From the NCBI GenBank assembly GCA_910589655.1, contig CAJUTJ010000062.1, positions 1-47,634 of the forward strand: 47,634 nt of DNA, written 5' to 3'. Positions 8,514-17,400 of this stretch are shown one piece after another. The first letter of the stretch is position 1; every line of letters starts with the position of its first letter. The notes below the pieces were generated by a model. That model did not search any database and was not told the DNA's origin. It was given only the letters and a program-made list of their open reading frames with translations. The position numbers and the translations under genes are program-made. The stretch is from an uncultured Acetatifactor sp. (GTDB taxonomy: Bacteria; Bacillota; Clostridia; Lachnospirales; Lachnospiraceae).

Positions 8514-9817
8514 GGCAGAAAATAAACAGACGGTTCACCGGCATAGCGCTTTTTTCCGTTGTGATCACCACGATTGTCATGACTGCGGTGTTCTATTCAC
8601 AGTTAAAAAAACAGGTTTTTTCCGATTTGGCGGTTGTGGCAGATTTACTGACTGAGGAAGATTCCTGTGAGCGGGAAATAGACAATTTAAGAATTACGTT
8701 GATTGATGCGGACGGTAATGTTTTATTTGATTCCACGGTAGATGGACAGTCGCTTGCCAACCATCTGGACAGGCCGGAAATTGCGGAGGCGGTCTCTTAC
8801 GGAACCGGCATGGGAATCAGAAAGTCAGATACCCTGTCGGAGAGCGTGTTTTATTATGCAAAAAAATTGGATAACGGGCAGATACTCAGAGTGGGGAAGG
8901 AAGCACACAGCGTTGTGGCTGTTCTTTCGTCTGCCCTTCCGATGGTGCTGACAACGGCACTGCTCCTTGCGGCCATCTGTCTGATGGTGTCTCACTACCT
9001 TACTTCTGCCATTGTGAAGCCGATTGATGAAATGGCGGGGGATATGGAACATATTGACGAAGGGAAAAGTTATCCGGAGCTGATCCCGTTTACAAGAAAA
9101 ATCCGATTACAGCATGAGGAAATCCTATCTGCCGCAAATATAAGGCAGGAATTTACCGCCAATGTAAGCCACGAACTAAAGACACCCCTTGCGGCGATAT
9201 CAGGCTACGCGGAGCTGATGGAGGCAGGACTTGTAGATGAAAAAGAGATCAAGCGCTTTTCAGGGGAAATCCGTAAAAGCGCGGCAAGACTGCTTACCCT
9301 GATCAATGATATTATCAAGCTTTCGCAATTAGATGCAGGAAATGCAAAAGATACTCTTGATGTGGTGAATCTGGCGGAAATTGCGAAAGAAAGTGTGGAA
9401 ATGCTCTCTTTTGGGGCAGCGAAAAATGGTATTGAGGTAATGTATGAAGGGGATGACAGGGCAGATGTCCATATCGGAAAGGAACTTGCACAGGAGCTCA
9501 CTTATAATTTGATTGAAAACGCCATCCGATATAACAAACAAAACGGCAGAGTGACTGTAAAAGTGCAGAAAGAGGGAACGCAGATTATCTTTTCGGTAGA
9601 GGATACCGGTATCGGCATTCCGCCGGAGCATCAGGAGAGAATCTTTGAACGCTTTTACCGGGTGGATAAAAGCAGGTCGAAGGAACTTGGGGGCACGGGA
9701 CTTGGGCTTGCGATTGTAAAGCATATCTGTAATCTGACAGATGCGGATGTGAACCTGATGAGTAAGCCGGGAGTCGGAACGAAGATATTTATTGTCTGGG
9801 ACAGGGGCAGCGCTTAA
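8510..9817 (+). CDS. Sensor histidine kinase (PhoR-like)
   Basis: This 435-residue membrane kinase pairs with the upstream regulator. It has two membrane segments (about residues 10-30 and 142-165) around a sensor domain of about 110 residues. The phosphoacceptor motif is NVSHELKTPLAAISGYAELM. The ATPase domain shows the N-box (NLIENAIRYN), G1 (VEDTGIGIPPEHQERIFERF) and G2 (GGTGLGLAIVKHI). The C-terminus is complete. Kinases of this shape respond to phosphate limitation or envelope signals; the gene order argues for phosphate. The start overlaps the regulator stop, so the two are translationally coupled. Confidence 0.93.
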   Translation: MRQKINRRFTGIALFSVVITTIVMTAVFYSQLKKQVFSDLAVVADLLTEEDSCEREIDNLRITLIDADGNVLFDSTVDGQSLANHLDRPEIAEAVSYGTGMGIRKSDTLSESVFYYAKKLDNGQILRVGKEAHSVVAVLSSALPMVLTTALLLAAICLMVSHYLTSAIVKPIDEMAGDMEHIDEGKSYPELIPFTRKIRLQHEEILSAANIRQEFTANVSHELKTPLAAISGYAELMEAGLVDEKEIKRFSGEIRKSAARLLTLINDIIKLSQLDAGNAKDTLDVVNLAEIAKESVEMLSFGAAKNGIEVMYEGDDRADVHIGKELAQELTYNLIENAIRYNKQNGRVTVKVQKEGTQIIFSVEDTGIGIPPEHQERIFERFYRVDKSRSKELGGTGLGLAIVKHICNLTDADVNLMSKPGVGTKIFIVWDRGSA

Positions 9818-10039
9818 TGATCCACAGGGGCATTCAGAAGCCCACACAGCTCTTGCGGCAGAAAAGACTGCATGCCTGCTATCTTCTTGGGAAGGATGCA
9901 GATTTACTGTCATGCCGGGGAGTTTTTAGGTGTGCGGTTTAAGCTGATGGCAAACGGCAGCAAGGTCTTGTAAAGATTATGCCGAAATGGTCAAGGAACT
10001 GTAAACAGTTCCTTTGTGAAAAGATTGGAGGTTGAAGAT

Positions 10040-11008
10040 ATGGAGACAGCTTTACAGATATTTTTATTGGCCGCAGGGTTTACGATGCTTATTAAGGGTG
10101 CGGATTTCTTTGTGGATGGTTCGTCAGGAATTGCTTCGAGATTTGGGATTCCGCAGCTTGTGGTCGGGCTTACCATTGTTGCTATGGGAACAAGCGCTCC
10201 TGAGGCTGCGGTAAGCATTTCAGCGGCGCTTAAGGGGAATGCGGGCATTACCGTTGGAAATGTGGCGGGAAGTAATATTTTGAATATTCTTATCATTTTA
10301 GGTCTTACGGCATTTTTGACAAAAAAGATAGTTCCTGTTGCATCTTCGACTATAAAATATGAAATGCCCTTTATGATTGTGGTAATGTTAATCCTTCTCT
10401 GGATGGGATATGCGGGAAATGAAATTTCAAGACTGGAAGGAGCCGGATTGTGGGCTGCTTTTTTGTTGTATCTTTTTTATCTTCTAAAAATGGCTAAAAA
10501 AGGCACTGGCAAGAATTCAGAGGACGATGAGGGAGAAATTTTAGAAAGAGGAGGGGATAAAAAGGAAAAAAGTATGGCAATGCTGCTTTTGTTCACGGTT
10601 GTTGGTCTTGCGCTTATTGTAATCGGCAGCAGCGTCACTGTGGATGCAGCAACAGCGATCGCAAGGATCATAGGTCTGAGTGAGAGGTTTATAGGTCTTA
10701 CAATTGTGGCGCTGGGAACATCCTTGCCGGAATTGTTTACATCTGTATCAGCAGCGAGAAAAGGCAGTGCGGATATTGCGATCGGAAATATTGTGGGAAG
10801 CAATATCTTCAATATCCTTTTTGTGGTAGGAACATCTGCATTGATTACACCGGTTGTTTTCGAGAGTAAATTCATAGTGGATTTCATTGTGGCTGTGGCA
10901 GCGGGAGTGCTGTTGTGGATATTCTCTTTCAATGGAAGGAGCCTGAACCGTGCGGAGGGCGGCTTGCTGCTGCTTGGATATCTGGGATATTTTGTTTATT
11001 TACTGTGA
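10040..11008 (+). CDS. Calcium/sodium antiporter (YrbG family)
   Basis: This 322-residue membrane protein of the Ca2+:cation antiporter family has two inverted alpha-repeats. The first contains VGLTIVAMGTSAPEAAVS and VGNVAGSNILNI. The second contains IGLTIVALGTSLPELFTS and IGNIVGSNIFNI. The GTS-PE motifs with acidic residues are the ion-coordinating sites. A hydrophilic loop (about residues 150-180, acidic and basic) separates the halves. The start at 10040 is chosen for its GGAGG site eight bases upstream; GTG at 10016 is less likely. It follows the kinase after a 222-base gap in which I see no gene, so co-transcription is possible but unproven. Confidence 0.92.
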   Translation: METALQIFLLAAGFTMLIKGADFFVDGSSGIASRFGIPQLVVGLTIVAMGTSAPEAAVSISAALKGNAGITVGNVAGSNILNILIILGLTAFLTKKIVPVASSTIKYEMPFMIVVMLILLWMGYAGNEISRLEGAGLWAAFLLYLFYLLKMAKKGTGKNSEDDEGEILERGGDKKEKSMAMLLLFTVVGLALIVIGSSVTVDAATAIARIIGLSERFIGLTIVALGTSLPELFTSVSAARKGSADIAIGNIVGSNIFNILFVVGTSALITPVVFESKFIVDFIVAVAAGVLLWIFSFNGRSLNRAEGGLLLLGYLGYFVYLL

Positions 11009-11106
11009 ATCATAATATGCCTGTTTTAATAAAAAAGTGCCGGAAGTTTGGCGGGGGTCATCGCATTGGCTGGTGTGCCCATAAATCAATCAAAGGAGGC
11101 ATGGCT

Positions 11107-11724
11107 ATGAAATTATCAGAGAAAATAATAGAACTAAGAAAAGCAAACGGAATGACTCAAGAAGAGCTTGCATCCATATGCAATGTCAGCAGGCAATCCA
11201 TATCGAAATGGGAAGCTGACATTGCATTGCCGGAGACGGAAAAACTATTGATACTGGGAAAAACCTTTCAGGTATCTATGGATATTCTGTTAAAGGATGA
11301 ATTGACATTAAATGAGGTGAAAGATATTCATATCTGTGGCAATAATGCAATTCAACAAAGGAAACAGGAATTGTATGAGGGAATATTAATTAAAGAAAGT
11401 ATCGTGGACGATAGTATCATTGACTGCCTTAAAGTTCATAAAATCGAACTGTGGAATACTGACGGGAACCCCAAATATTGGACGGTATTGTTTTTTACAA
11501 GTGATAAAAGAGATTTTCCGGAACAAATATCAAAAGTCATGCGGTCTGATCCTGATGCAAATGAGAATTGGTTTGTTGATTTTAAGGCAGGTAATGAAAA
11601 ATATATTGTATTCAAAGACAGGATTTTAAAATATCAGATTGGAAATCCGGCTGAGAAAGAATATGTATGCAATGAGTGTAGAAAATTAGGCATTTCTGAC
11701 GGGCAGATGAACTGGCCGGAGTAG
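11107..11724 (+). CDS. XRE-family transcriptional regulator
   Basis: The protein has an N-terminal helix-turn-helix of the Cro/CI type (about residues 1-60: SEKIIELRKANGMTQEELAS, then VSRQSISKWEADIALPE), followed by about 140 residues I do not recognise, ending in a CNECRK segment with two cysteines. The start at 11107 is seven bases from AAAGGAGG; the ATG at 11101 is too close, and the longer frame to 10915 overlaps the antiporter. It stands alone, so its targets are unknown. Many Clostridia have such regulators with unknown C-terminal sensor domains. Confidence 0.85.
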   Translation: MKLSEKIIELRKANGMTQEELASICNVSRQSISKWEADIALPETEKLLILGKTFQVSMDILLKDELTLNEVKDIHICGNNAIQQRKQELYEGILIKESIVDDSIIDCLKVHKIELWNTDGNPKYWTVLFFTSDKRDFPEQISKVMRSDPDANENWFVDFKAGNEKYIVFKDRILKYQIGNPAEKEYVCNECRKLGISDGQMNWPE

Positions 11725-11840
11725 GAGATCGTTCCATGTTGGGAACAACAGTCGGAAACGGCGCGGGGAGCGGCATGGCGGGGCTGTGCATATTGTTTCC
11801 TGACGGTTGATTTTGTATATCATAGTATCGTTACGGTCGA

Positions 11841-11870
11841 TTGAATCCCATTTATTTTTTCTGCTATAAT
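11841..11870 (+). promoter_or_regulatory. Probable sigma-A promoter of the XRE-ABC operon
   Basis: TTGAAT (11841-11846) and a perfect TATAAT (11865-11870) are separated by 18 bases. It lies about 190 bases before the regulator start at 12063, leaving room for a leader that includes a short hydrophobic reading frame. Confidence 0.6.
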
Positions 11871-11980
11871 AAGCCTGTAAACATATTGTGGCTTTTTGCA
11901 AGTCCCCAAACGGCGGAAGCAGTTAGAGAAACGTATAAAGGAACGCCTAAAGGAACGGCATATCTCATCGGAGTTTTAGA

Positions 11981-12049
11981 ATGTGTCTGAAAATGCTGTC
12001 TCTGATGTGCGTCATACTTTGTGGGATTTGCGTGGCAGCTTTGCTGTGA
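11981..12049 (+). CDS. Possible 22-residue hydrophobic leader peptide
   Basis: An ATG-initiated frame of 22 codons (MCLKMLSLMCVILCG, then ICVAALL) lies between the promoter and the XRE gene and stops 13 bases before it. It is almost entirely hydrophobic with four cysteines. A weak CGGAG lies about 10 bases upstream. It could be a leader or a short membrane peptide, or chance. It is too short for confidence. Confidence 0.25.
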   Translation: MCLKMLSLMCVILCGICVAALL

Positions 12050-12062
12050 CATGGAGGTTACT

Positions 12063-13196
12063 ATGAATAAACTGAACTTGCCGGAGAATATAATTCGGCT
12101 TCGGCATGAGAAGAAGCTGACACAGGAGGAACTGGCTGATTTCATAGGGGTCACTAAGGCTTCTGTATCCAAGTGGGAGAAAGGGATCAATACACCGGAT
12201 CTTATGCTTCTGCCTCAGTTAGCCGCATACTTTGATGTGACGGTAGACGAATTGATCGGATATGAAGCCCGGCTTTCCGGTGAGCAGATCCGGCGTCAAT
12301 ATGCGGAACTGTCCAAAGAGTTCGCAATCCTTCCCTTTGCGGACGTATTGGAGAAAATCAGAGTATTGGCTCATAAATATTATGCCTGTTATCCGTTTCT
12401 GCTCCAATTGGGCATCCTGTACTGGAACCACTATATGCTGGCGGAGACAGAGGAAGAACGCAGATCACTACTGCTGGAAGCGGTGGAATGGTGTAACCGG
12501 ATACTGGAAAACTGCAGTGACGTAGGTGTTTGCAGCGATGCCGTGGTTTTGAAGGCAGCGTTACATCTCCGGCTTGGAAAAGCAGCGGAAGCGATTGAAG
12601 CGCTGGAACCTTCTGCAGATTCCGGGCGCCTTGCAGGACAGCACGGAATCCTGCTGGTGCAGGCGTATCAGTCATCCGGAGACACGGAAAAAGCCAGAAG
12701 CTATGCGCAGGTAAGGCAGTATCTGGATTTGCTGGCTTTAATCAGTGATGCAATTCTGGCGCTTTCTCTGAATGAAAAGGATATGGACCAGTGTGAGGAA
12801 ACCGTCCGGCGTATAACAGGAATCATAGAATTGTATCATTTGGAAGCGCTGCATCCGAATCTTGCCGCCCAGTTTCATTTCCAGTCCGCAATTGTCTACG
12901 CGGTAAACGGGAGAGAGGAGGAAACATTAGCGGCTCTCCATGATTTTGAAAGATGTGTGGACAGATTGTTAAATGCAAAACAAATTAAGCTTCACGGGGA
13001 TGAGTATTTCGACCGGTTGGAAGCGTGGATTGAATGCTTGCCCTTGGGGAGCATGGAGCCCAGAGATAGAAGCTTTATCCGGCAGAATCTGAGAGGAGCT
13101 CTGGCACATCCTGCCTTTGACAGGTTTCGGGAGCAGGAAGAATTTCAGAGGCTTGTTAACAGAGTAACGGGAGGGAGTTCTTATGTTAAAGATTGA
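12063..13196 (+). CDS. XRE-family regulator with TPR-like C-terminus
   Basis: This 377-residue protein has an N-terminal Cro/CI helix-turn-helix (IIRLRHEKKLTQEELADFIG, then VTKASVSKWEKGINTPD) and a long helical C-terminal region rich in Leu/Ala/Glu pairs that looks like tetratricopeptide repeats (for example LKAALHLRLGKAAEAIEAL and LVQAYQSSGDTEKARSYA). This layout is common in Firmicute regulators encoded with ABC transporters. The start at 12063 has TGGAGG seven bases upstream. The stop overlaps the ATPase start by 14 bases, so the genes are coupled and the protein probably controls its own operon. Confidence 0.9.
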   Translation: MNKLNLPENIIRLRHEKKLTQEELADFIGVTKASVSKWEKGINTPDLMLLPQLAAYFDVTVDELIGYEARLSGEQIRRQYAELSKEFAILPFADVLEKIRVLAHKYYACYPFLLQLGILYWNHYMLAETEEERRSLLLEAVEWCNRILENCSDVGVCSDAVVLKAALHLRLGKAAEAIEALEPSADSGRLAGQHGILLVQAYQSSGDTEKARSYAQVRQYLDLLALISDAILALSLNEKDMDQCEETVRRITGIIELYHLEALHPNLAAQFHFQSAIVYAVNGREEETLAALHDFERCVDRLLNAKQIKLHGDEYFDRLEAWIECLPLGSMEPRDRSFIRQNLRGALAHPAFDRFREQEEFQRLVNRVTGGSSYVKD

Positions 13197-13908
13197 ACAT
13201 TTAACCAAGCATTATAAAGGAAGCAGTAAGGGAGTCACCGATCTGAGCCTGCATATAGCGCCGGGAGATATTTACGCCTTTATTGGTCATAACGGTGCGG
13301 GGAAAACTACAACATTAAAATGTGTGGCAGGCATTCAGGATTATGATACCGGAACAATACAAATCGGCGGAAAGGATATGGGGAAGAATCCCCTTGCCTG
13401 TAAACGGCAGTTTGCCTATATTCCGGACAATCCGGATTTGTGTGAGTATCTTACCGGCATTCAATATCTAAACTTTATTGCGGATATATTCGGTGTGGGA
13501 GCACGGGAACGGGAGGAGAGAATTAAAAAGTACGGAGATTCATTTGAAATTACGGCTTCTCTGGGCGATCTGATATCTACCTATTCCCACGGTATGAAAC
13601 AAAAGCTGGCGATTCTGTCTGCTTTGGTGCATCAGCCGAAGCTTTTGATTCTCGACGAGCCCTTTGTGGGGCTTGACCCGAAAGCGGCAGTTATTTTAAA
13701 AGATATCATGCGCAGTATCTGTGAAGGGGGCGGTGCAATCTTCTTTTCCACCCATGTGTTGGACGTAGCAGAGAAGCTGTGCAATAAAGTAGCAATTATC
13801 AAGGACGGTACGCTGATAACTTCCGGGGACATGGAGGAAATCGTGAAGCAGGGGCAGTCTCTGGAATCCATTTTCATGGAGGTGGTGGAGCATGTTGACA
13901 CAAATTAA
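13183..13908 (+). CDS. ABC transporter ATP-binding protein
   Basis: This 241-residue ATPase of the ABC-2/CcmA-like class has Walker A GHNGAGKTT (about residues 33-41), signature STYSHGMKQKLAIL, Walker B LLILDEPFVGLDP and H-loop FFSTHVLD. The signature is SHGMKQK rather than SGGQ, as is usual in this class. It has a GGGAGGG site and overlaps the regulator before and the permease after (17 bases), forming a tight three-gene operon. It likely powers export through the downstream permease. The substrate is unknown. Confidence 0.93.
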   Translation: MLKIEHLTKHYKGSSKGVTDLSLHIAPGDIYAFIGHNGAGKTTTLKCVAGIQDYDTGTIQIGGKDMGKNPLACKRQFAYIPDNPDLCEYLTGIQYLNFIADIFGVGAREREERIKKYGDSFEITASLGDLISTYSHGMKQKLAILSALVHQPKLLILDEPFVGLDPKAAVILKDIMRSICEGGGAIFFSTHVLDVAEKLCNKVAIIKDGTLITSGDMEEIVKQGQSLESIFMEVVEHVDTN

Positions 13909-15481
13909 AATTCTGACAAAGCTGGAGCTGTGTAATCTGTGTGGTTTGAACGTGCTCCGGTTTTCAAAAGATAAAAAGGCGAAACGGAAGACCATGGGCT
14001 TACTGGCAGTATGGCTTCTGGTGCTTGCCATATTGGTCTGCTATGTAGGCGGTTTATCCTACGGACTGATTCATCTGGGACTGGAAGAGACGGTTCCCGC
14101 TTATCTCGTCACGGTTTCCGGCTTGTTGATTCTCGTTTTCGGGATACTTAAAGCGGGGAGTACGATCTTCCGAAAGGAAGGATATGATATCCTATGTGCA
14201 CTGCCGCTGCCTGCGGGGGCGGCAGCCCTCAGCCGCCTGTTTAAAATGTATGTGGAAGATATGCTGTTGACTCTGGCGGTGCTGCTGCCCGGTATTGCGG
14301 TATACGCATGGAATATCCGGCCAAACGCAGGCTTTTATCTGGCGGGGGTTATCGGGATCTGGAGCATTCCGCTGATTCCTATGGCAGCATCCGTTTTCAT
14401 CGGCACGCTGATTACCGGAATCTCTTCCCGTATGCGTCACAAAAGTCTGATAGCGGCCGGTTTGTCGATTTTAGCAGTCTTGGGAATTATGTATGGTTCG
14501 TCCCGGCTGTCGGCAGCGGACGGCGATATAGATCCGGAAATGCTGAAAAATATGTCCGTATTTATTATGGCGCTGTTAAAAAGGTTATATCCGCCGGCGG
14601 TATGGCTTGGTACGGCTATTGTTCGGGGGGATATTTTAGGGGTTGCGCTGTGCTGCGGCCTGTCTCTGGCAATATTTGCAGCGGTGGCCGCAGGTGTAGC
14701 TTTTTTCTTCCGGAAGATCAGCCAAAGCCTTTACGGTAATTTTGCGAAACATAATTACAAAATGGGGGAGCTCAAAGAAAATTCTCTTTTAAGTTCCTTG
14801 TGCAAACGAGAGTTCAGGCGGTACTTTTCTTCCAGCATCTATGTCACTAATACCATCATCGGGCCCATCATGGGATGCGTTTTATCGGGAGCCCTTTTGT
14901 TTACCGGAACGGACACTTTAAAGGAACTTCTGCCCTTGTCCATTGACATGGAAAGTATGATTCCGTTTTTGACGGCAGGCGTGTTCTGTATGATGACCAC
15001 CACGGCAACTTCGATATCCATGGAAGGGAAAAATTGGTGGATTCTCAAAAGTCTGCCATTGTCTGCAAAAAATATTCTGGACGGGAAAATCCTGATGAAC
15101 CTGCTGCTCATTTTGCCTTTTTACTTTCTGTCAGAGCTGTTTCTCATTTTTGCGCTGAAACCGGGAGCGGGAGAGCTTCTGTGGCTGATATTGATTCCGG
15201 CGGAGATCATCCTGTTTTCCTGCGTATACGGTATTACCGTGAATCTGCACTTCCCTGTACTGGAATGGGAAAGCGAGGTGCGCATCGTGAAACAGAGCGC
15301 TTCCGCCATGCTCGGGGGAATGGGCGGGTTTATTCTGGCGTTATTATGTGCGGTAATTGTGGGGGTAGTTCCGAATGAGTATACAGATTATCTGAAGACA
15401 GGGATCTGCGTTGTGATTTTGGCCGCAGCCGCAGTCTTATACCGAATCAACAACCGCTTTGATCTTTGCGGGAAGATTTAG
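13892..15481 (+). CDS. ABC transporter permease (multi-spanning)
   Basis: This 529-residue membrane protein has about twelve hydrophobic segments in two halves, with a basic loop in the middle (residues about 270-310, FFRKISQSLYGNFAKHNYK). The start overlaps the ATPase stop, so it is the membrane partner. Such large permeases with NatA-like ATPases and an XRE regulator are common in Clostridia, usually with unknown substrates. The C-terminus is complete and followed by a strong stem-loop. Confidence 0.85.
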   Translation: MLTQIKILTKLELCNLCGLNVLRFSKDKKAKRKTMGLLAVWLLVLAILVCYVGGLSYGLIHLGLEETVPAYLVTVSGLLILVFGILKAGSTIFRKEGYDILCALPLPAGAAALSRLFKMYVEDMLLTLAVLLPGIAVYAWNIRPNAGFYLAGVIGIWSIPLIPMAASVFIGTLITGISSRMRHKSLIAAGLSILAVLGIMYGSSRLSAADGDIDPEMLKNMSVFIMALLKRLYPPAVWLGTAIVRGDILGVALCCGLSLAIFAAVAAGVAFFFRKISQSLYGNFAKHNYKMGELKENSLLSSLCKREFRRYFSSSIYVTNTIIGPIMGCVLSGALLFTGTDTLKELLPLSIDMESMIPFLTAGVFCMMTTTATSISMEGKNWWILKSLPLSAKNILDGKILMNLLLILPFYFLSELFLIFALKPGAGELLWLILIPAEIILFSCVYGITVNLHFPVLEWESEVRIVKQSASAMLGGMGGFILALLCAVIVGVVPNEYTDYLKTGICVVILAAAAVLYRINNRFDLCGKI

Positions 15482-15508
15482 GGATGTTCCGGACAGAACC
15501 CGTGGCTT

Positions 15509-15543
15509 GAAAATCAAATGCCTCTTCGGGGCGTTTGATTTTC
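15509..15543 (+). terminator. Stem-loop after the ABC operon
   Basis: GAAAATCAAA pairs with TTTGATTTTC, and GCCTC pairs with GGGGC around a TTC loop, giving a stem of about 16 pairs. No separate T-run follows, but the right arm is T-rich. A weaker hairpin with related arms follows at 15633-15667. Confidence 0.65.
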
Positions 15544-15632
15544 TGCGCTCATGGCATAATGCACTCAAGAATCCAGCCGCTGCGCGTCTGACGCGCTTCG
15601 CGCTGTAAGATTTTTTCGTTACCATATCAGGT

Positions 15633-15667
15633 GAAATCAAATGCTCACTGCGTTTACGCTTGATTTC
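15633..15667 (+). repeat. Second hairpin with similar arms
   Basis: GAAATCAA (15633-15640) pairs with TTGATTTC (15660-15667). The left side, GAAATCAAATGC, repeats that of the terminator at 15509. A palindromic GCGCGTC-T-GACGCGC lies between the two. No gene is seen between 15482 and 15749. Confidence 0.5.
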
Positions 15668-15749
15668 TTGCTGATAGGGCATAATTGGCATACGATAATC
15701 TGAGAACAATATGAGAGGCATACAAGAATAAGAATAAAAAGGGGAGATT

Positions 15750-16025
15750 ATGAAGTTTAAGTTAGATGCGCACTATTCTGAAAAGGAATTAGAATTTCTT
15801 GAAAAACATAACTGTAAGATTCTTTCAGAAATAAAACTATCAAAAACAAATTTTTCAGAATATGAAGTACCGCGTCGAATGTTCCTTTATGGCGGTACTT
15901 ATATTGCTGAAATTGTAGATGACGAAACCCAGAGTTTCGTATGGGCAGTCTTATCCGAATGGAAAGGTGTTTATCATTTTGCGGAATGTTATGATTGCTT
16001 GGAAGCAATGGAACAAGGGCTGTAA
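15750..16025 (+). CDS. Small hypothetical protein (91 aa)
   Basis: I do not recognise this small acidic protein. It has a charged N-terminus (YSEKELEFLEKHNCKIL), a central YGGTYIAEIVDDETQSFVW segment suggesting beta strands, and an acidic C-terminus (CYDCLEAMEQGL). It has no membrane segment or signal. AGGGGAGATT before the ATG is a good ribosome binding site. It stands alone between the ABC operon terminator and decayed minus-strand genes, so it may belong to an accessory or mobile stretch. Confidence 0.6.
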   Translation: MKFKLDAHYSEKELEFLEKHNCKILSEIKLSKTNFSEYEVPRRMFLYGGTYIAEIVDDETQSFVWAVLSEWKGVYHFAECYDCLEAMEQGL

Positions 16026-16068
16026 ATTATTGCTTGGCATAGCGTGGATGTTTGATTTCCCAATCATT

Positions 16069-16390
16069 TTATTCTCTCAGATACTTTTTTGCATATTCAT
16101 CAATATATGGTATGACTTGATCCAAATCTGCAAGTCCGTCAAATTGTACTTTTCGCCGGCCCAAGTATCCTTTCAGTGTGCTGATTAAAGATTCGTTCTG
16201 GCATGACAATAATAATGTGCCGCTTACCGTTGCCTTTCCATCCAGTTCTAATGCAAATTCGTATACTTTTTGAGAACAATATTGAGCATCAAAAATATGC
16301 TGGTTCTTTGGATTTGTATTCTTTCTGATTTGAATGTCTTAAAACCGGATCAGCGATTATCGGTATGCTTATTGGTTTTACTGTTTCCAT
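16069..16390 (-). pseudogene. Frameshifted small gene (about 106 aa when corrected)
   Basis: On the minus strand an ATG at 16390 opens a frame beginning METVKPISIPIIADPVLRHS that stops after 33 codons. Dropping one T in a run of five (plus-strand A-run near 16290) joins it to a second open frame that continues DAQYCSQKVYEFALELDGK and ends YIDEYAKKYLRE at 16069. The corrected product is about 106 residues and reads like a real soluble protein; I do not recognise the family. Either the gene is inactivated by a homopolymer slip, or the base call is wrong. It has no visible strong ribosome binding site. Confidence 0.55.
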
Positions 16391-16393
16391 AAG

Positions 16394-16534
16394 TTATATG
16401 CTTCCAGTGTACACTATGTTTAAAACGCCCGTTCTATCTGCGTATTTTTCCTGCGGAAATACAGTATCTCCTTCATGAACCGAATGCTCTTTGCCGGATG
16501 GTGTTTTTAACGTAACATATTTTGTGACGAATAT
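16394..16534 (-). pseudogene. Remnant of a minus-strand gene, C-terminal part
   Basis: The minus-strand frame reads KYVTLKTPSGKEHSVHEGDT, then VFPQEKYADRTGVLNIVYTG, and stops at 16394, four bases before the ATG of the next remnant. A stop codon and no start lie upstream, so only the C-terminal 45 or so codons remain. The frame looks coding but the family is not recognised. With its neighbour it marks this stretch as decayed accessory DNA. Confidence 0.4.
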
Positions 16535-16605
16535 CTATAGATATCTAATTGACTGGAAATAAGTTGAACCATATAATTATGGGGTATACAGTTTGAGTAA
16601 AGGAT

Positions 16606-17400
16606 ATGTTTGGCATGTTAAAAATAATATTGTGTGATGACGATCCCTTTATTTTGCAATTGGGTGCGGAAAAAATAAACCATTTAATTGAGACACAGGG
16701 ATTTGACGCAAAGATTGCCAGTTTGGCATCCGGCAGTAAAGAGCTGTTTTCCTACATAAAAAATAATCCGTCACAGTATTTGATTTTTCTTGATCTGGAT
16801 TTCGGAAACGGGAAATTGAACGGTATTGATGTGGCAAAAGCATTGCGTCAGACAGGGAGCGATTGTAAGATTGTTTTTACTACAAATCATTCTGAGATGG
16901 CCATGGATGTTTTGAAAAGCGGGGCGGAACCCTTTGGCTTTCTGGAAAAAAGCAGTGATATGGAAAAGCTTTCCGACGGATACCGTAAATATATGGTAAT
17001 GCTTTCAAATCAGACAAGGCCGGAAATATCAGGATCCGTGAGAGAAGGTCATTCCGCAGAAACGGGACTTGCCGGAGAGGCAGGAGACATTCTGCTGAAT
17101 TCCGGTATGGATGAGGATATCTTGATTTCATTGGAAGATATTGTCTATGTGGAGACGGAAAAAAACGTGTCCCACGGAATCACCTATCACACAATCAACG
17201 GGTCTGTGATTACTATAATCAGCACTCTGGATATGGAACAGAAAAAACTGGGGGACGGATTTATCAGGGTGCATCGTTCCTATCTTGTGAATAAAAGGCA
17301 CATATTAAGGATGAAAGAGGGGGTTCTGAAGTTATCCAACCAGCAGGAAATCCCTTGTTCTTTTCGGATGCGGAATGAGGTGAGAAAGTGGATCGTGTAA
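16606..17400 (+). CDS. LytTR-family response regulator
   Basis: This AgrA/LytR-type regulator of 264 residues has a receiver domain with the acidic triad CDDDP near residue 11, the phosphoacceptor in YLIFLDLDFGNG (about residue 64) and a C-terminal LytTR DNA-binding domain (from about residue 165: ISLEDIVYVETEKNVSHG ... FIRVHRSYLVNKRHI). The two are linked by about 25 polar residues. A second ATG at 16615 is also possible. It overlaps the kinase gene by 13 bases. Such regulators bind direct repeats upstream of target genes; the lipoprotein gene 1.9 kb downstream is a candidate target, with no site identified. Confidence 0.93.
   Translation: MFGMLKIILCDDDPFILQLGAEKINHLIETQGFDAKIASLASGSKELFSYIKNNPSQYLIFLDLDFGNGKLNGIDVAKALRQTGSDCKIVFTTNHSEMAMDVLKSGAEPFGFLEKSSDMEKLSDGYRKYMVMLSNQTRPEISGSVREGHSAETGLAGEAGDILLNSGMDEDILISLEDIVYVETEKNVSHGITYHTINGSVITIISTLDMEQKKLGDGFIRVHRSYLVNKRHILRMKEGVLKLSNQQEIPCSFRMRNEVRKWIV

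Noticed and set aside
9818..10039. Remnant gene between kinase and antiporter
   Set aside because: Short frames such as CHAGEFLGVRFKLMANG can be read but none has a start site or a recognisable family, so nothing is called.
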